Positions 9,203 to 19,219 of a DNA stretch of 45,457 nucleotides are shown piece after piece (position 1 is the first letter of the stretch; each line of letters starts with the position of its first letter). The stretch is from Chrysochromulina tobinii (lineage: Eukaryota; Haptophyta; Prymnesiales; Chrysochromulinaceae): positions 1-45,457 of the forward strand of contig JWZX01002865.1 of the NCBI GenBank assembly GCA_001275005.1. The letters run 5' to 3'. The notes below the pieces were generated by a model. It was not told the origin of the DNA. It worked only from the letters and a program-made list of their open reading frames with translations, and made no database searches. The translations under genes were made by a program, and so were the position numbers.

Positions 9203-12153
9203 ATGAACGGGATTGAGGCCGCATCGATGAGAATGCCAGAACCCAGTGCCGCAGGCAAGCGGTTTTTTGAGGAATTGTCGACGCGCTGCGAGATCCCACC
9301 AGAGCCTGCGGTGACCAAGGACTCAAAAGGGCATCCGATCTTGCCGGTACAACTCGGGTCACACGATCTGAATCTCTCAAAGACGTACGCCAACTGGATC
9401 CAGGGCTTCACATCGATTCGGAGCTGATGCAAAATTGGTACGATCGGACGCTTGAAGTCCTGGATAGTCGCCCGACTGCACTCCACCTCCAGGACACAGG
9501 ATGGGTGGATGGAACTCACCGGCTTGCCTTTCACGAGCTTCGCACTGAGGGTAAGCCACGGTGCGCGAGCTACGTCCTCGAGCAACGCAGACCCGATGGT
9601 AAGGTGTACGTTCAGCTGACCAATTTTGCAACCGAGCTGCCCAAAGACGCCTTGATCATGGGCTGTAGCCGCAAGAGCACTGCGGACGCCGCAGGAGCCT
9701 ACGGTGAGGGCATGAAAGTCGAGATCAATTGCTTGGTGGCTCGTGGGGTAAAGGTGTGCATCTTCACTGGGAGCCGACGCTGGGATTTTGTGCGCCATGT
9801 GGAGGATGGCAGCTCTGAATCGAAGCTGTTCATGCAGGCCGCCGAGGTTGACCGGAGATGTGCTCATCTCTCAATTTGCCTGCTGGCCGACAAGTCAGTT
9901 CTCAATGAAGTTGACCGGTCCTGCTTCCTCTTTCTCCAGCCCGCCATGGCTCCAGACTTGCGCGGTGGCGAATGAGGTTGTCGAAGTCCTGCTGCATGAA
10001 GAGCACCACGGGAAGATGTTTGCGCGTGGCATCATTATCAAGAGCAAGCCCACTCTGCAGGGCATCGGCCTCAACTTTATCGCGCCCCTCAGGCTTCACA
10101 AAACCTTCGGCTTCACACGTGACCGCGATGACATCGACTTGGAGCTGCTCGTCGCGTACCTCCCGTTCGTGGTGTCTCATGCCTTCAAAAAAAGACGAAA
10201 CTTTGGTGAGGCCCTGGTAAAACGGCTGTATGATATCCTACAATTCGCGCCCGATAGCGACATCGCAAAGCACCTGACATCAGTGTGCTACATATCGAGG
10301 AAGGGCGATTTGAGCATCGAGCAAGCCCGTGAGTTTTTGGCAGACAAGCTTGTCGGCGTCTTTCAGACGCTGCACCAGGATAAGGCGCAGCCCTACTCAA
10401 TAGCCTTGCCAATAGACAAAAGAAGCTCGCTGCATGAGGAGGAAGTGCGCGAGGCCACCTTTCTGCAGTGCACGCCAGTCGAAGTGTCAGAGCCGCTCCT
10501 CAAGCATCTTCGCCTCTCGAAGCTCTGCCCAACTACCGAACAAGTTTGGATTCAGCTGGCGGAGCGTGTCTACGAGTTGGCCGATTGGCAGCCGCCCTCT
10601 AAGGAGGCGAGGCTGAGCGCCGATCGATTTCGGAGTGTGGCGCTTCAGTGGTTTGGCGATGCGCTCAGCAGTGAGTCGCTCCTCTTCAAAGAATTTCCAG
10701 ATGGCAACCAACGCGTGGTCGTTATCGGCAGGAAGGAGTCTAGCATCATCCTGGCGGTCGATGTGAAGCTGTTAGACGATTCGCAGGCGACGCATGAGTG
10801 GGTCCGAAAGGAACACGGGCAGGATTGCATCGACAAGCAACCGGATGGCACGTCGTGTGGTGGCGCATGCACGATGCTGCGATATTCAGAGGCGCTTACC
10901 CAGTGCCTCGAGAAGATCTCTCCGCAGCTCCGTGGTAAGCTGGCCAAGAGACAGAAGATGGCGATGATGAGGATGCAGACGCGCGACCTTCCCAACCAGC
11001 CATTGCCACCGCCACCGCCCCCAAAGCCACCTGCTACTAGTGGCCAGCGTGATGACCAAGATGCTGTCGCATCAACCCCTACTGCAAGCAGCGCCTCAGG
11101 CGGCCAGCACAAGCGGAAGCTATGTGCGCCGTCCTCCCGGGACGAGTTGAATGCTATGCCGGTACGGGACCTCACGCAACTTGCCAAGGAACGTGGCCTC
11201 ACGGTAGAGAGTGGCACAGAAAAGCCCGAGCTTGTCGACCTTCTTTTCGCTGTGATCGAATCTACTCAGGAGGATGCATCTGGAAGTTCAGGAGGACAGA
11301 CATCACGAGGATTGACAGGGGCCTCAGGAAGTGATGCGACAGAGGGTGATGCTCAGTCGGTTCCGAAGCAGAGGCGAGGTGCTGCCTACAGTGCAGAGCA
11401 GTCAGCAGCCGATCTGGTGAGGAAATGCCTGAATGTAAGCAGCGCGAGGGGTGGCACGCGTCCAGATGCAGCCATTCGCAGTGCAGGTGTAGCACCACGG
11501 ATGGCCTTCACGCATGTGGAGCAATGCACGTGCGATGGCCAGAGCGCTTTAGGACTCTTCGAGCTCACGGTTACCAATGGCTTCCGTGGCATCGGCAGCA
11601 GCAAGCTGCCAGCCTATCACGAGGGCACTGACGTCTTCGATGGTCAGAGGCACGGGTGTAATGCAGAGCGCGTTCAGTTCCTTGTGGTGTTTGCCTCTTG
11701 CATTCACAGGTTGGCGCTTAAGGTCTTTGGCATGCTGAATCCAGCTGACTGTGTGCGTGTGTTCTGGGAGGATGCTGAACGCATTGCATTCAATCGCGGA
11801 GGAATCCTCTTCTTCAATGCTCGCTACGCTGAGGTTCTTGATCACATGGGCAAGGACGACTTTTGGTCATACTGGTTTGTGACGTTCTGCCATGAGCTAG
11901 CACACAACGATTCGCCTGGCCACAATAAGTCGCACGAGCAAGCGGAGGAGACGCTGATTGCATCCCACATGGGCAAGCTCTTCAGGCTCTTCAGCCGGGG
12001 CTAGGGCCTAATCGGGCGCGCGCTTCTCCGGAGGAGGATGACGAAGACGAGCCGAGCGACGACGACGAGATTGAGGAGCCGATCAGGCGCAGCACCCAGG
12101 CCAGTTCGTCAACTCGTCGGAAGAGAACCATCCCCGTCGATGAGGAATTCTGA
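9203..12153 (+). pseudogene. Frame-broken GHKL-ATPase / SAP-like / HELAH protein
   Basis: Coding sequence in one orientation runs from an ATG near 9203 to a TGA at 12151-12153 but changes frame three times: near 9403 (one base short in GGG), near 9973 (one extra T or equivalent) and near 12000 (one base short in GGGG). Across the breaks the protein sense continues, for example NWIQ into GLHIDSELMQNWYDR. Parts in order: a GHKL-type ATPase region (QLTNFATELPKD, then GAYGEGMKVE as the G-box); a middle region; a Pro-rich hinge; a SAP-like helix pair (LNAMPVRDLTQLAKERGL); a metalloprotease-like end with HELAH; and an acidic tail (SPEEDDEDEPSDDDEIEE). I know no named family with this order. It is either a decaying gene or intact with assembly indels. 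Confidence 0.55.
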
Positions 12154-12524
12154 TCGCTTCCCGCAGAGAGCGTTTTCTTCCTGACGTGAGTCGGGGGCTG
12201 CTCGTCTGTAGCGGCTCTCTGCGCATTCCGTGTGCGACGTCTAAGCATACTCAGTACTACTCGTTAATGGAGGTTCTGGTAATGACTCGTGGGTGTTGTG
12301 GGGTACAACAACTGTGTCTGGTCAGCGGTGTCCGGCGTCGTCCTTAGTGACTTGTGTAAAGTGTCTGTCGCTGCCAAAAGTGAGGCGGCTGAGCCTAACT
12401 GTTGGCGTTGTCAATGGGCGTTGTCTGAAGTAGTTGAAGTAGTGGATCAGTGTTACCGGTAAAATTGACAAAACACGAAGTTGGTTACCTGGCATGCCCG
12501 TCGCGGGGCTATCCAGTGGTGCCG
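12154..12524. other. Intergenic region upstream of ABC transporter
   Basis: No supported gene. GTTGAAGTAGTTGAAGTAG-like repetition occurs near 12425-12443. It should include the promoter of the transporter gene; no clear core element is visible. Confidence 0.4.
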
Positions 12525-12576
12525 CTTGACTTGACTTGACTTGACTGGACTTGAACTGAACTTTTCGCAGAAGTTT
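12525..12576 (+). repeat. (CTTGA)4 tract and shared CGCAGAAGTTT motif
   Basis: About four CTTGA units at 12525-12546, then CTGAACTTTTCGCAGAAGTTT at 12556-12576. The 16-mer from CTTTTCGCAG on equals 9151-9166. It lies 86 bp before the ABC transporter ATG. It may be the 3' end of a 5'-UTR intron; this is inference. Confidence 0.85.
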
Positions 12577-12661
12577 ACACGCCGAGGACGCGATCTTCGG
12601 CACTTCGGCACCGCCGACGTCGGGGTTCAACACTCTCGCCAGCCTCTCCTCGCCGCCACGG

Positions 12662-14689
12662 ATGGTGACCCCCTTGATGGCCGGACCGAGCACGGACCTC
12701 GAGCGCGGACCTGCTGGGCTCACGCTCTCTTGGGTCAATTTGAATTACGTCGTGGGCGAGGCCCGCAAGAAGAAGGCGCAGAAGCTCGTGCTGGACGGTG
12801 TCAGTGGGAGCGTCGAGCCGCGGCAGGTGATGGCGATCATGGGCCCGAGCGGCTCCGGTAAGACGTCGCTGCTGAACGTGCTCGCATGCCGCGTGCCGCA
12901 AATGAAGAACGCGAAGCTCTTCGGCAGGCTTCTCGTCAACGGGCACGACCTGAGGGAGCACGACATGGCGCAGCTCTCGGCGTACGTCGAGCAGCACGAG
13001 GCGCTCTTTGCGCTCTCTACGGTCCGCGAGACGTTCATGTTCACGGCCAAGCTGCGCCTGCCCGATAAGAGCTCGCCCGCTGAGCGGGAGGCGCGCGTGC
13101 AGTCCACGATTGCCGAGCTCAACCTTGTGAGGTGTGCGGATACTTTGGTGGGCTCGGCCAAAGTGAGGGGGCTGTCGGGAGGCGAGCGCCGGCGCGTGAC
13201 CATCGGGATCGAGCTGATCAACAACCCGCCGATCATCTTCATGGATGAGCCTACCAGTGGCCTCGACTCCTTCCAAGCGCAGGCGGTGATGGACACCCTT
13301 CGACGCCTAGCCAACTCGGGACGCACGGTGCTCGCGTCGATCCACCAGCCGCGCTCGTCCATCTATAACAGCTTGGATCAGGTGTGCTTGCTCGCGGGCG
13401 GGCGCACCGTGTACATCGGGAACGCCGGCGCGGCGCTCGCCGCCCACTTTGCGGGCGCCTCCCAACCGATCCCCACAGCCTTCAACCCTGCGGACTTCAT
13501 CATCGATGCCGTCTCCGTCGACTATAAAGATCCGGCCTCGACAGAAGAGTGCGTCCGGCGCGTCGAAGCGCTGCTCGCCGCGTGGCGCGTGCGCCCAGCC
13601 TCCGTGCTCACCGCGACCGCTGCTGGCCGTGGCGGCACTCAGTACGGCGCGGTCGACGGGGAAAGCAAGGCGTGGCTCGCCAGGATCATGGAGGAGCGCC
13701 ACCCGCGTGGCGAGGCCTGGGCCAAGTCGGCCACCGCGTTCAGGCTGCTCTCAAGCCGCTGCTTCCAGGAGCTGACGCGCGACAAGAGCGCCGTCGCGCT
13801 CAAGATGGCTGCCAACGTCTTCTTCGCTCTCATCTTCGGGCTCGTGTACTTCCGGATGGACCGTTCACAGACCTCGCTTCAGAACCGTACGGGCATTCTC
13901 TTCTTCACAGCGATGAACATGGCCTTCGGCATCTCTATTGACACGGCGTCGGTAATCCCGTCGCAGCTCGCCGTCGTCGGTCGCGAGCGCGCGGCGCGCA
14001 TGTACTCGATCGCGCCGTACTACCTCGCTAACTGGATTTGCCGGCTCCCTCTCGACGTCGTGCCCATGCTCGGGATCTCGGCCGTGCAGTACTTCATGGC
14101 GGGCTTGCGGCCGGGCGTCGAGCCCTTTTTCGTCTACTTTGGCATCGCGGTCATCGAGGTCCAGGCATCGATTGCGCTCGGGATGCTCATCTCGGCGCTC
14201 CTGCCGTCGGTCGAGGCGGCGCCCCAACTCGCGCCTCTCGTCGTCATCCTGATGCTCATGTTCTCGGGCTACTTCCTCAACCTGCAAGACGTGCCGGCCT
14301 GGATTGGGTGGATCAAGTACGTGTCCTTTATCCGGTACGCCTTCGAGGCGCTCATGGTCAACGAGTTCAAAGACGCGTCCTTCGACTGCACCACCTCGGG
14401 CGGCAAACCTCTGCCACCGGGCTTCCCCTGCCTCGACGGCAACATGTATCTGAAGCAGCTCAACTTTGAAGCCCCCATCCTCGAGTCCATACGCAACCTT
14501 GCGATTCTCGCGCTCGCATTCAACATTGCCGCCTATATTGTTCTCGTGCTCCGCCGTCCACGCTTCCTGCCTCTCCGACCGGAGAAGGAGATGCCCGGTC
14601 TCACCGGCGACTACACACAACAAACCTCCAACCTCCAGACCAGCCTCCTCCCCTCGCGCCCTGCCGAGAAATTCGCCTCCGTCAACTGA
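12662..14689 (+). CDS. ABCG-type half-transporter
   Basis: A 675-residue intronless ORF, the normal length for an ABCG/White half-transporter. The N-terminal nucleotide-binding domain has Walker A GPSGSGKT (residues 61-68), signature LSGGERRR (171-178), Walker B IIFMDEPTSGLD (191-202) and switch His in SIHQP (~228). A membrane domain follows from ~375: FFALIFGLVYFRM, TGILFFTAMNMAFG, the YSIAPYYLANWICRLPLDVVP segment, then helices to LALAFNIAAYIVLVL near the end. The domain order NBD then TMD is the reverse of most ABC families and diagnostic of ABCG. It would dimerise and export lipids or other hydrophobic compounds from the cell or an organelle; the substrate cannot be read from sequence. 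Start ATG follows a (CTTGA)n leader. Confidence 0.93.
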   Translation: MVTPLMAGPSTDLERGPAGLTLSWVNLNYVVGEARKKKAQKLVLDGVSGSVEPRQVMAIMGPSGSGKTSLLNVLACRVPQMKNAKLFGRLLVNGHDLREHDMAQLSAYVEQHEALFALSTVRETFMFTAKLRLPDKSSPAEREARVQSTIAELNLVRCADTLVGSAKVRGLSGGERRRVTIGIELINNPPIIFMDEPTSGLDSFQAQAVMDTLRRLANSGRTVLASIHQPRSSIYNSLDQVCLLAGGRTVYIGNAGAALAAHFAGASQPIPTAFNPADFIIDAVSVDYKDPASTEECVRRVEALLAAWRVRPASVLTATAAGRGGTQYGAVDGESKAWLARIMEERHPRGEAWAKSATAFRLLSSRCFQELTRDKSAVALKMAANVFFALIFGLVYFRMDRSQTSLQNRTGILFFTAMNMAFGISIDTASVIPSQLAVVGRERAARMYSIAPYYLANWICRLPLDVVPMLGISAVQYFMAGLRPGVEPFFVYFGIAVIEVQASIALGMLISALLPSVEAAPQLAPLVVILMLMFSGYFLNLQDVPAWIGWIKYVSFIRYAFEALMVNEFKDASFDCTTSGGKPLPPGFPCLDGNMYLKQLNFEAPILESIRNLAILALAFNIAAYIVLVLRRPRFLPLRPEKEMPGLTGDYTQQTSNLQTSLLPSRPAEKFASVN

Positions 14690-15276
14690 AACAGAGGGAG
14701 ACGACGGTGGCCGTCGGCGGCGGCGGATGTGCAATCGACTGCCGGCTGGAGGGAGACCGGGCCGCCCACGCCACCGTCGCACAGCGCAGCTGCAGGGGGC
14801 GTGGCGCGTGCCTCTTGGGCTGGCGGGGGGTGGTGGGGGCTTACAATCATATACTGTATTTGTCGAGGGCGACGGACGGTACATGTATTATGTGAAGCAG
14901 GTGGCGACGGACGCGCGCTCATGCGCGCGCTGCCGACGTGCCGTCGGTGTCCGGTTCGGTGCGTTTAATATTTGTGGCTGCTCGTTTCAGAGCGGTGCCT
15001 GCGGGCCCGTTCGGTTTGCGCGTTTGGCGTTTCAGAGATCGCCCCCTGCCCCGCGGATACGGGATAGCGACACCGGTGCTAGTGATATCAGGACCGCCAC
15101 AAGCCATGGGCCATGGGCATGGCACATAGGGAGCGGTCATACGATCCGGGATAAGGCTTAAGGGGTCATCAAAAGCGCGGTGATCACAGCGGATGGCAGC
15201 GGTGCGGGGAGCTGCAAATGTGGCAGCCGACTCCGATCCTCAACCTCGTTCCGCTGTGGACTGTGCCCGGCGGCCG
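14690..15276. other. 3' flanks of two converging genes
   Basis: Between the ABCG stop and the 3' end of the minus-strand EF-hand gene. No supported coding region. A CCATGGGCCATGGGCATGGC direct repeat lies at about 15104-15123. Confidence 0.5.
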
Positions 15277-16764
15277 TTACCGAAGCGGCGCCCCCTTCTC
15301 CTTCAATCCCTTGCGCGGCGAGTGGACCGCCGGGGCCAGCCTATCGCCACCTTGTCCCCACCTCACTGGCCATGCTACCTGCAGCATTTCGTCAGGTCCG
15401 CCCCTCGACAAGACCTCCAGACGCTCTGCAGTGCTACGCCCTCGGCCAGCGGAGGCAGGGCGCAAGGCCAGCGCAGACCTGCCTCCCCCGCTGGCCGCAT
15501 CCATCGCACGTGTGGACCCTATGGCACTCTGTGGTGCGGGCGGCGGGCGGCGAGGGCTGGTGATGGCCGGCGCAATCGGCTCTGTGGAAGCACCTGGGGT
15601 TTGGAAGCCCCGGAGCTGCGGCGCAACACGCCGGTAGGCTATCCCATTGTGAGGCCAATTGAGGCGTCGTGAGAGGAAGAAGAAGCCGTCAGCAGCCCCC
15701 GCCCCAGTCTCATTGTCTCGCTCCGTGTCACTTCCCCTCGGCCCCTTTTTATTGAAGCGCAGGTAGTAGTTGTCTTCGCGAGTGGGCGCGGCGGGCACGC
15801 GAGCTCCCTTGGCGGCCAGATTCGCAAGCACCCGCCGCCGGCTTTGCTGCTGGCGGCTGGTGAGTAAGACCGTGTTCACTTCGAGGGGCCAGACGGGCCG
15901 ACCCTTGCCACCGCACGGACGCCAGTCAGGCTTTGGCGCAACGGGCTCTGCGCTTGTCCCCGTCGGCGGTCGGTCCGTCATGTTTCCTGGGCCAGACGGA
16001 CCCATGCCCACGGGTGAGGCCGATCGCGCCGTGGCCAAGGGCGTCGACCCCCCACCCCCAGCAGATAACCCAGCAGAAGACACGCTCGGCGCAGGCGAGT
16101 CACGCCCGTGGAGCCTTGGGATCACCTCGAAGCTCGGCCGCCGCGTCGCCCTCGGAGAGAGCTCCCGAGAGACCTCCGAGGAGGCGCTCGCCATCGCACT
16201 GAAATTGAAGCTCGGACGGTCCTTTTCCTTCTCCTTACGACGCGCCTCGGGCCGCGTCAACCACTTTGCCATGTCGCCGATGCTCACCTGCTTCGGCTGT
16301 GACATGTGGAGAGCAGCGAGCGTTTCGAAAGCCTCGTCAACTGCACATCTCACCTTCTCGTACCAGAGCGCGACGCCCTCGGAATCGGACCCGCCGAGCT
16401 CGCCCGCGCCCCCAAACAGACATTTGAAGCGGACGAGCCACTCACGCTTCCCAAGAGAGCCATCGCCGCTCTTGTCCCACGCCTCTGGCAAGTCTGTCGG
16501 CCGAAGATCCGCCTCTCGAATCACGTGGCGCAGCTCATCACGTAGTCGGGCCTCACTCCAAGGCTCATCCTCGAGGCGCACGCGATGGCGCAGCGAGAGC
16601 GTGTGCACCACCTCCATACGCTTCTGCCTCCCAAACGAGCGTCCAAAGACCCATGAGTCCAGCTCGTCGAAGGTGACGGCGCCGCTCTCGTCTCCGTCGA
16701 GCTCAAGCCAGGCCGCGTTGAGAGCTGCCTTCCCGCCCCGGTAGCCAGGATGCCCTGCAGCCAT
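15277..16764 (-). CDS. EF-hand protein with long disordered tail
   Basis: 495 residues on the minus strand from an ATG at 16764. Two EF-hand loops are visible in the first third: DGDESGAVTFDE (residues ~23-34) and DKSGDGSLGKRE (~95-106), both with Asp/Ser/Glu at the calcium-ligand positions. A helical region (ALWYEKVRCAVDEAFETLAALH) follows, then a basic K/E/R stretch and a Ser/Pro/Arg-rich tail of about 300 residues with no clear fold. The N-terminal half is probably a calcium-responsive regulator. It lies 135 bp downstream of another EF-hand gene on the same strand, so the two may be tandem paralogues or, less likely, parts of one gene with an unseen splice. The tail frame could include unrecognised introns. 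Confidence 0.65.
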   Translation of the reverse strand: MAAGHPGYRGGKAALNAAWLELDGDESGAVTFDELDSWVFGRSFGRQKRMEVVHTLSLRHRVRLEDEPWSEARLRDELRHVIREADLRPTDLPEAWDKSGDGSLGKREWLVRFKCLFGGAGELGGSDSEGVALWYEKVRCAVDEAFETLAALHMSQPKQVSIGDMAKWLTRPEARRKEKEKDRPSFNFSAMASASSEVSRELSPRATRRPSFEVIPRLHGRDSPAPSVSSAGLSAGGGGSTPLATARSASPVGMGPSGPGNMTDRPPTGTSAEPVAPKPDWRPCGGKGRPVWPLEVNTVLLTSRQQQSRRRVLANLAAKGARVPAAPTREDNYYLRFNKKGPRGSDTERDNETGAGAADGFFFLSRRLNWPHNGIAYRRVAPQLRGFQTPGASTEPIAPAITSPRRPPPAPQSAIGSTRAMDAASGGGRSALALRPASAGRGRSTAERLEVLSRGGPDEMLQVAWPVRWGQGGDRLAPAVHSPRKGLKEKGAPLR

Positions 16765-16898
16765 GCAGCAGCACAGCAGACAGCACAGCGTCGGCTCGAC
16801 GGGCTACACTTAGGGTAACACTTCGGGCTGCACACGTGCTTCGAACACGTGCTGCGTGAATCGGGTTGTCTTCCAACACAGAGCTCACAAGCATGCAA

Positions 16899-17757
16899 TC
16901 ACAGTGCACTCATCAGTGGGGACAGGCTGTGGCCGAAGCGCGTGCCTTCCATCATCGAGAGGAACTCTCCGTAGCTGCACACAAAGTCCGAGTTCTTGTC
17001 GGCCTGGTTAAAGAGGTGAGAGAGCTTCACGGAGTGCAGCTTCACTAGCCGGCACAACTCCCGCTTGACGCCGGCCGCTGAGTCCGCTGTGAATGACCAA
17101 CTGCTCGTGTCGATGTGCTCGTGATCCTTGGTCGCGTTCCAGCCAGCACATGAGCAGGGAGGCAATCCGCGTTCACCCAACACATGCCATGCACAGACAA
17201 TCAGCATGCAATCGCTCTGCAATCAGCGTGCTATCAGCATGCTATCAGCATGTAATCACGATCCTTGGGCTTACCTTGGTCGGGTCCCAGCACATGATGA
17301 GGAAGAGGTCGCGCACATTGGCCGACAAGAAGTTGGTCGTCTCCTCGTCGCTCATGCCGTCGATCGTGGCGAGCACCTCCGCGTAGTCGAGGAAGCCGTC
17401 GCTCTTTTTATCGAGGTGATCGCGGTCGAGTTCTTGGAAGATCTCTTGTGCGTTCACGCTGCCCGGCTCGATACCAAGGCTCTCAACCGCACGGCTGAAC
17501 TGGTGGACGTCCAAGCAGCCGGAGCCATCCACATTGAATCGCATGAAAAAGCGTTTAGCTCCCGAGCCTGCGACGATCGACTCGGGGCTCATCGACCACT
17601 TGAAGAAGGCGCCCATGCTAATCAACCCAGAATTTGTGACGTCGAGCTCATCAAACCAATGGCGGAGATCGTTTGGCTTGCGCAGTTCCCGGACGCGTTC
17701 AGGCAGAGCCGCGACAAACTCATCGAAATTTACCAGGTCCGACTTGGGCCGGGCCAT
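16899..17757 (-). CDS. EF-hand calcium-binding protein, two exons
   Basis: Exon 1 is 17757-17275 (161 codons) and exon 2 is 17126-16899 (75 codons plus stop), joined in phase 0, giving 236 residues. The joined protein keeps EF-hand spacing: a degenerate loop (DVTNSGLISMGA), NVDGSGCLDVHQ, DRDHLDKKSDGFLDYAE (interrupted) and, in exon 2, DKNSDFVCSYGE followed by FLSMMEGTRFG. It resembles calmodulin-like or calcineurin-B-like sensors, but with unusual loops, so binding at every site is not assured. The next gene downstream on the same strand is also EF-hand. The splice site is supported by continuity (CWDPTK to DHEHIDTSS), donor GTAAGC and an AAG acceptor. Confidence 0.65.
17127..17274 (-). other. 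Intron flanked by an 8-bp duplication
   Basis: A 148-bp minus-strand intron, donor GTAAGC. Exon 1 ends CGACCAAG and the intron also ends CGACCAAG (12 of 14 bases match including the flanks), so the acceptor lies in a copy of the donor-side exon. The interior has ATGCTGATAGC-type tandem repeats. It lacks the 20-bp introner core. Confidence 0.55.
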
Positions 17758-18074
17758 AGAGCCACGCCAGCCACAGCGCCGTGCCTAGATGTCAAGCGTC
17801 CGGTGCGCTCAAAAAGCTGTTTGTTGATGGAGCACATGGAGGGAGTGTTTGGCATGCAATTGTTCTGAATCTATGGCTCTGTTACAAATGAAATCACACA
17901 GACACAGCACATCATAAACACACACCACGCTACGCGCGATGTCGCCCACACCGCACAATAAATTTTATGGAGATCTGACTCTTCTCCCCCAGCGCCCAGG
18001 CTCATTACTGTCGGGTAGCTTGCTCACAAAAACTCACTCTCTCCTGAGACACACTCAACAATCCAACTATGTCG
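17758..18074. other. Intergenic region
   Basis: Between two minus-strand genes; promoter side of the EF-hand gene. No gene supported. An AT-richer patch (ATAAATTTTATGG) lies at 17958-17970. Confidence 0.4.
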
Positions 18075-19158
18075 TCAAAACTTCATCTGCTCTGGCTTCA
18101 CGCCGCGCTTCAGGTTCATCTCCCTGGTCTCCCAGGGCCTGTAGTCGACGATGACCTCGCCCGTATTGCAGCGCATCGTGCCGTCCGAGTCGGTCGTCCA
18201 GCGCACCGTCCTGTCTACCTTGGCGCCCATCACACCACCGATCCAAGCCACGTGTGTCGGGACAGTTACGTTGCGACGGCTGCCCGGTACGATCCCAAAC
18301 GGGGTCATGGCTTTGACGGATTCCTTGTCATCCGGATAGACGCCCGCGAGATGTAGGTTCCACCTGTCCTTCCGATACTTCTCCGAGTACGCGCCGCGCT
18401 GCCCGTACAGTGGGTGAGCCGGGTCCGTCTGCCATTTGAGCCAGCATTCGCCGAACAGGTGAGTGTTGCCGTTGTCGGCGGACCAGCAGTGTGGTAGGAA
18501 GCAAAAGACCCATGAGTTGCACGGGCGAGTCGGGTGCTTGGCGGCGTGCGCGGCGCACGCGGCGCAGCACTCGGCCGCGCTCTTCACATGGTGTCCGCGC
18601 CCATCGACAACCGCGTTGCCCTGTGGATCACTATGGAGCTCTGCGTGCACAAGCGGGAGTCGAGGAGGCGAACGAGATGCGTGCCCATGTGAAGGGTGCG
18701 ACGGGCAGCGAGGCGGAGGCGGAGGACGCGGTAGCGCGCGCACCTTCGCCGCACGAGGCGTCCGTCGACGGACCCGGGCAGTCGGCGAAGCACGAGGAGA
18801 TGGTCTCCGAGGGCGCATCACACACACCATCGCCGCAGACTGAGGGGCTGCGGTTCGCGTTGGCGGGCGCAGTGGCACTCGTGGAGCTCGTGGCAGTCGC
18901 CACTTGCGATGAGGTCGACGGTGGCGGAGGCGGTGGCGAGCTTGCCGCCAGCAGTGGTGCCGTCGAGCCAGCTCCAACCTTTGCATGGTATACGATCACA
19001 CGGGATTGTTCGCTCAATGTGGCAGCCAGAGGCCCGCCCCCGACGAAGAGAACAACGAGGCCGAATGAAATGCTGACGAAGAGACACCATGGGCGTCGGA
19101 CGGAGACAGAGGCGCGGTCGATGCCATCCGCCAAGTTGGAGGCTAAGGAGTCAGACAT
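18075..19158 (-). CDS. Type II membrane protein with Cys-rich PAN-like domain (one frame break)
   Basis: From ATG 19158 (minus strand) the protein has a short N-terminus, a transmembrane helix (CLFVSISFGLVVLFVGGG, ~25-42), an Ala/Ser/Pro linker and a CGDGVCD...SCFADC module like those in Notch-type or dockerin-like extracellular proteins. A frame change at 18655-18657 (run of three C on the sense strand) then moves to the frame ending at 18075. That part has SAAECCAACAAHAAKH...CNSWVFC...CWSADNG...GECWLKWQ, a PAN/apple-like Cys pattern, and a tail (RNVTVPTHVAWIGG...). Removing one C restores continuity (STP then LVHAELHSD). The domain order suggests a Golgi or surface protein with an ectodomain that binds sugar or protein. 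The break may be an assembly error or a real lesion. Confidence 0.5.
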
Positions 19159-19187
19159 TGCGAAGGCTCGTTGTGAACGTTAACACG

Positions 19188-19219
19188 AGTCAAGTCAAGT
19201 CAAGTCAAGTCAAGTCAAG
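19188..19219 (-). repeat. (CTTGA)n tract at divergent promoter
   Basis: About six AGTCA units on the plus strand, read as CTTGA on the minus strand. It begins 30 bp upstream of the minus-strand membrane-protein ATG, so its sense orientation relative to that gene matches the tracts at 7751, 12525 and 20816. Confidence 0.95.

Noticed and set aside
13865-14884. Minus-strand open frame opposite the ABC transporter
   Set aside because: Antisense shadow; charged low-complexity composition.
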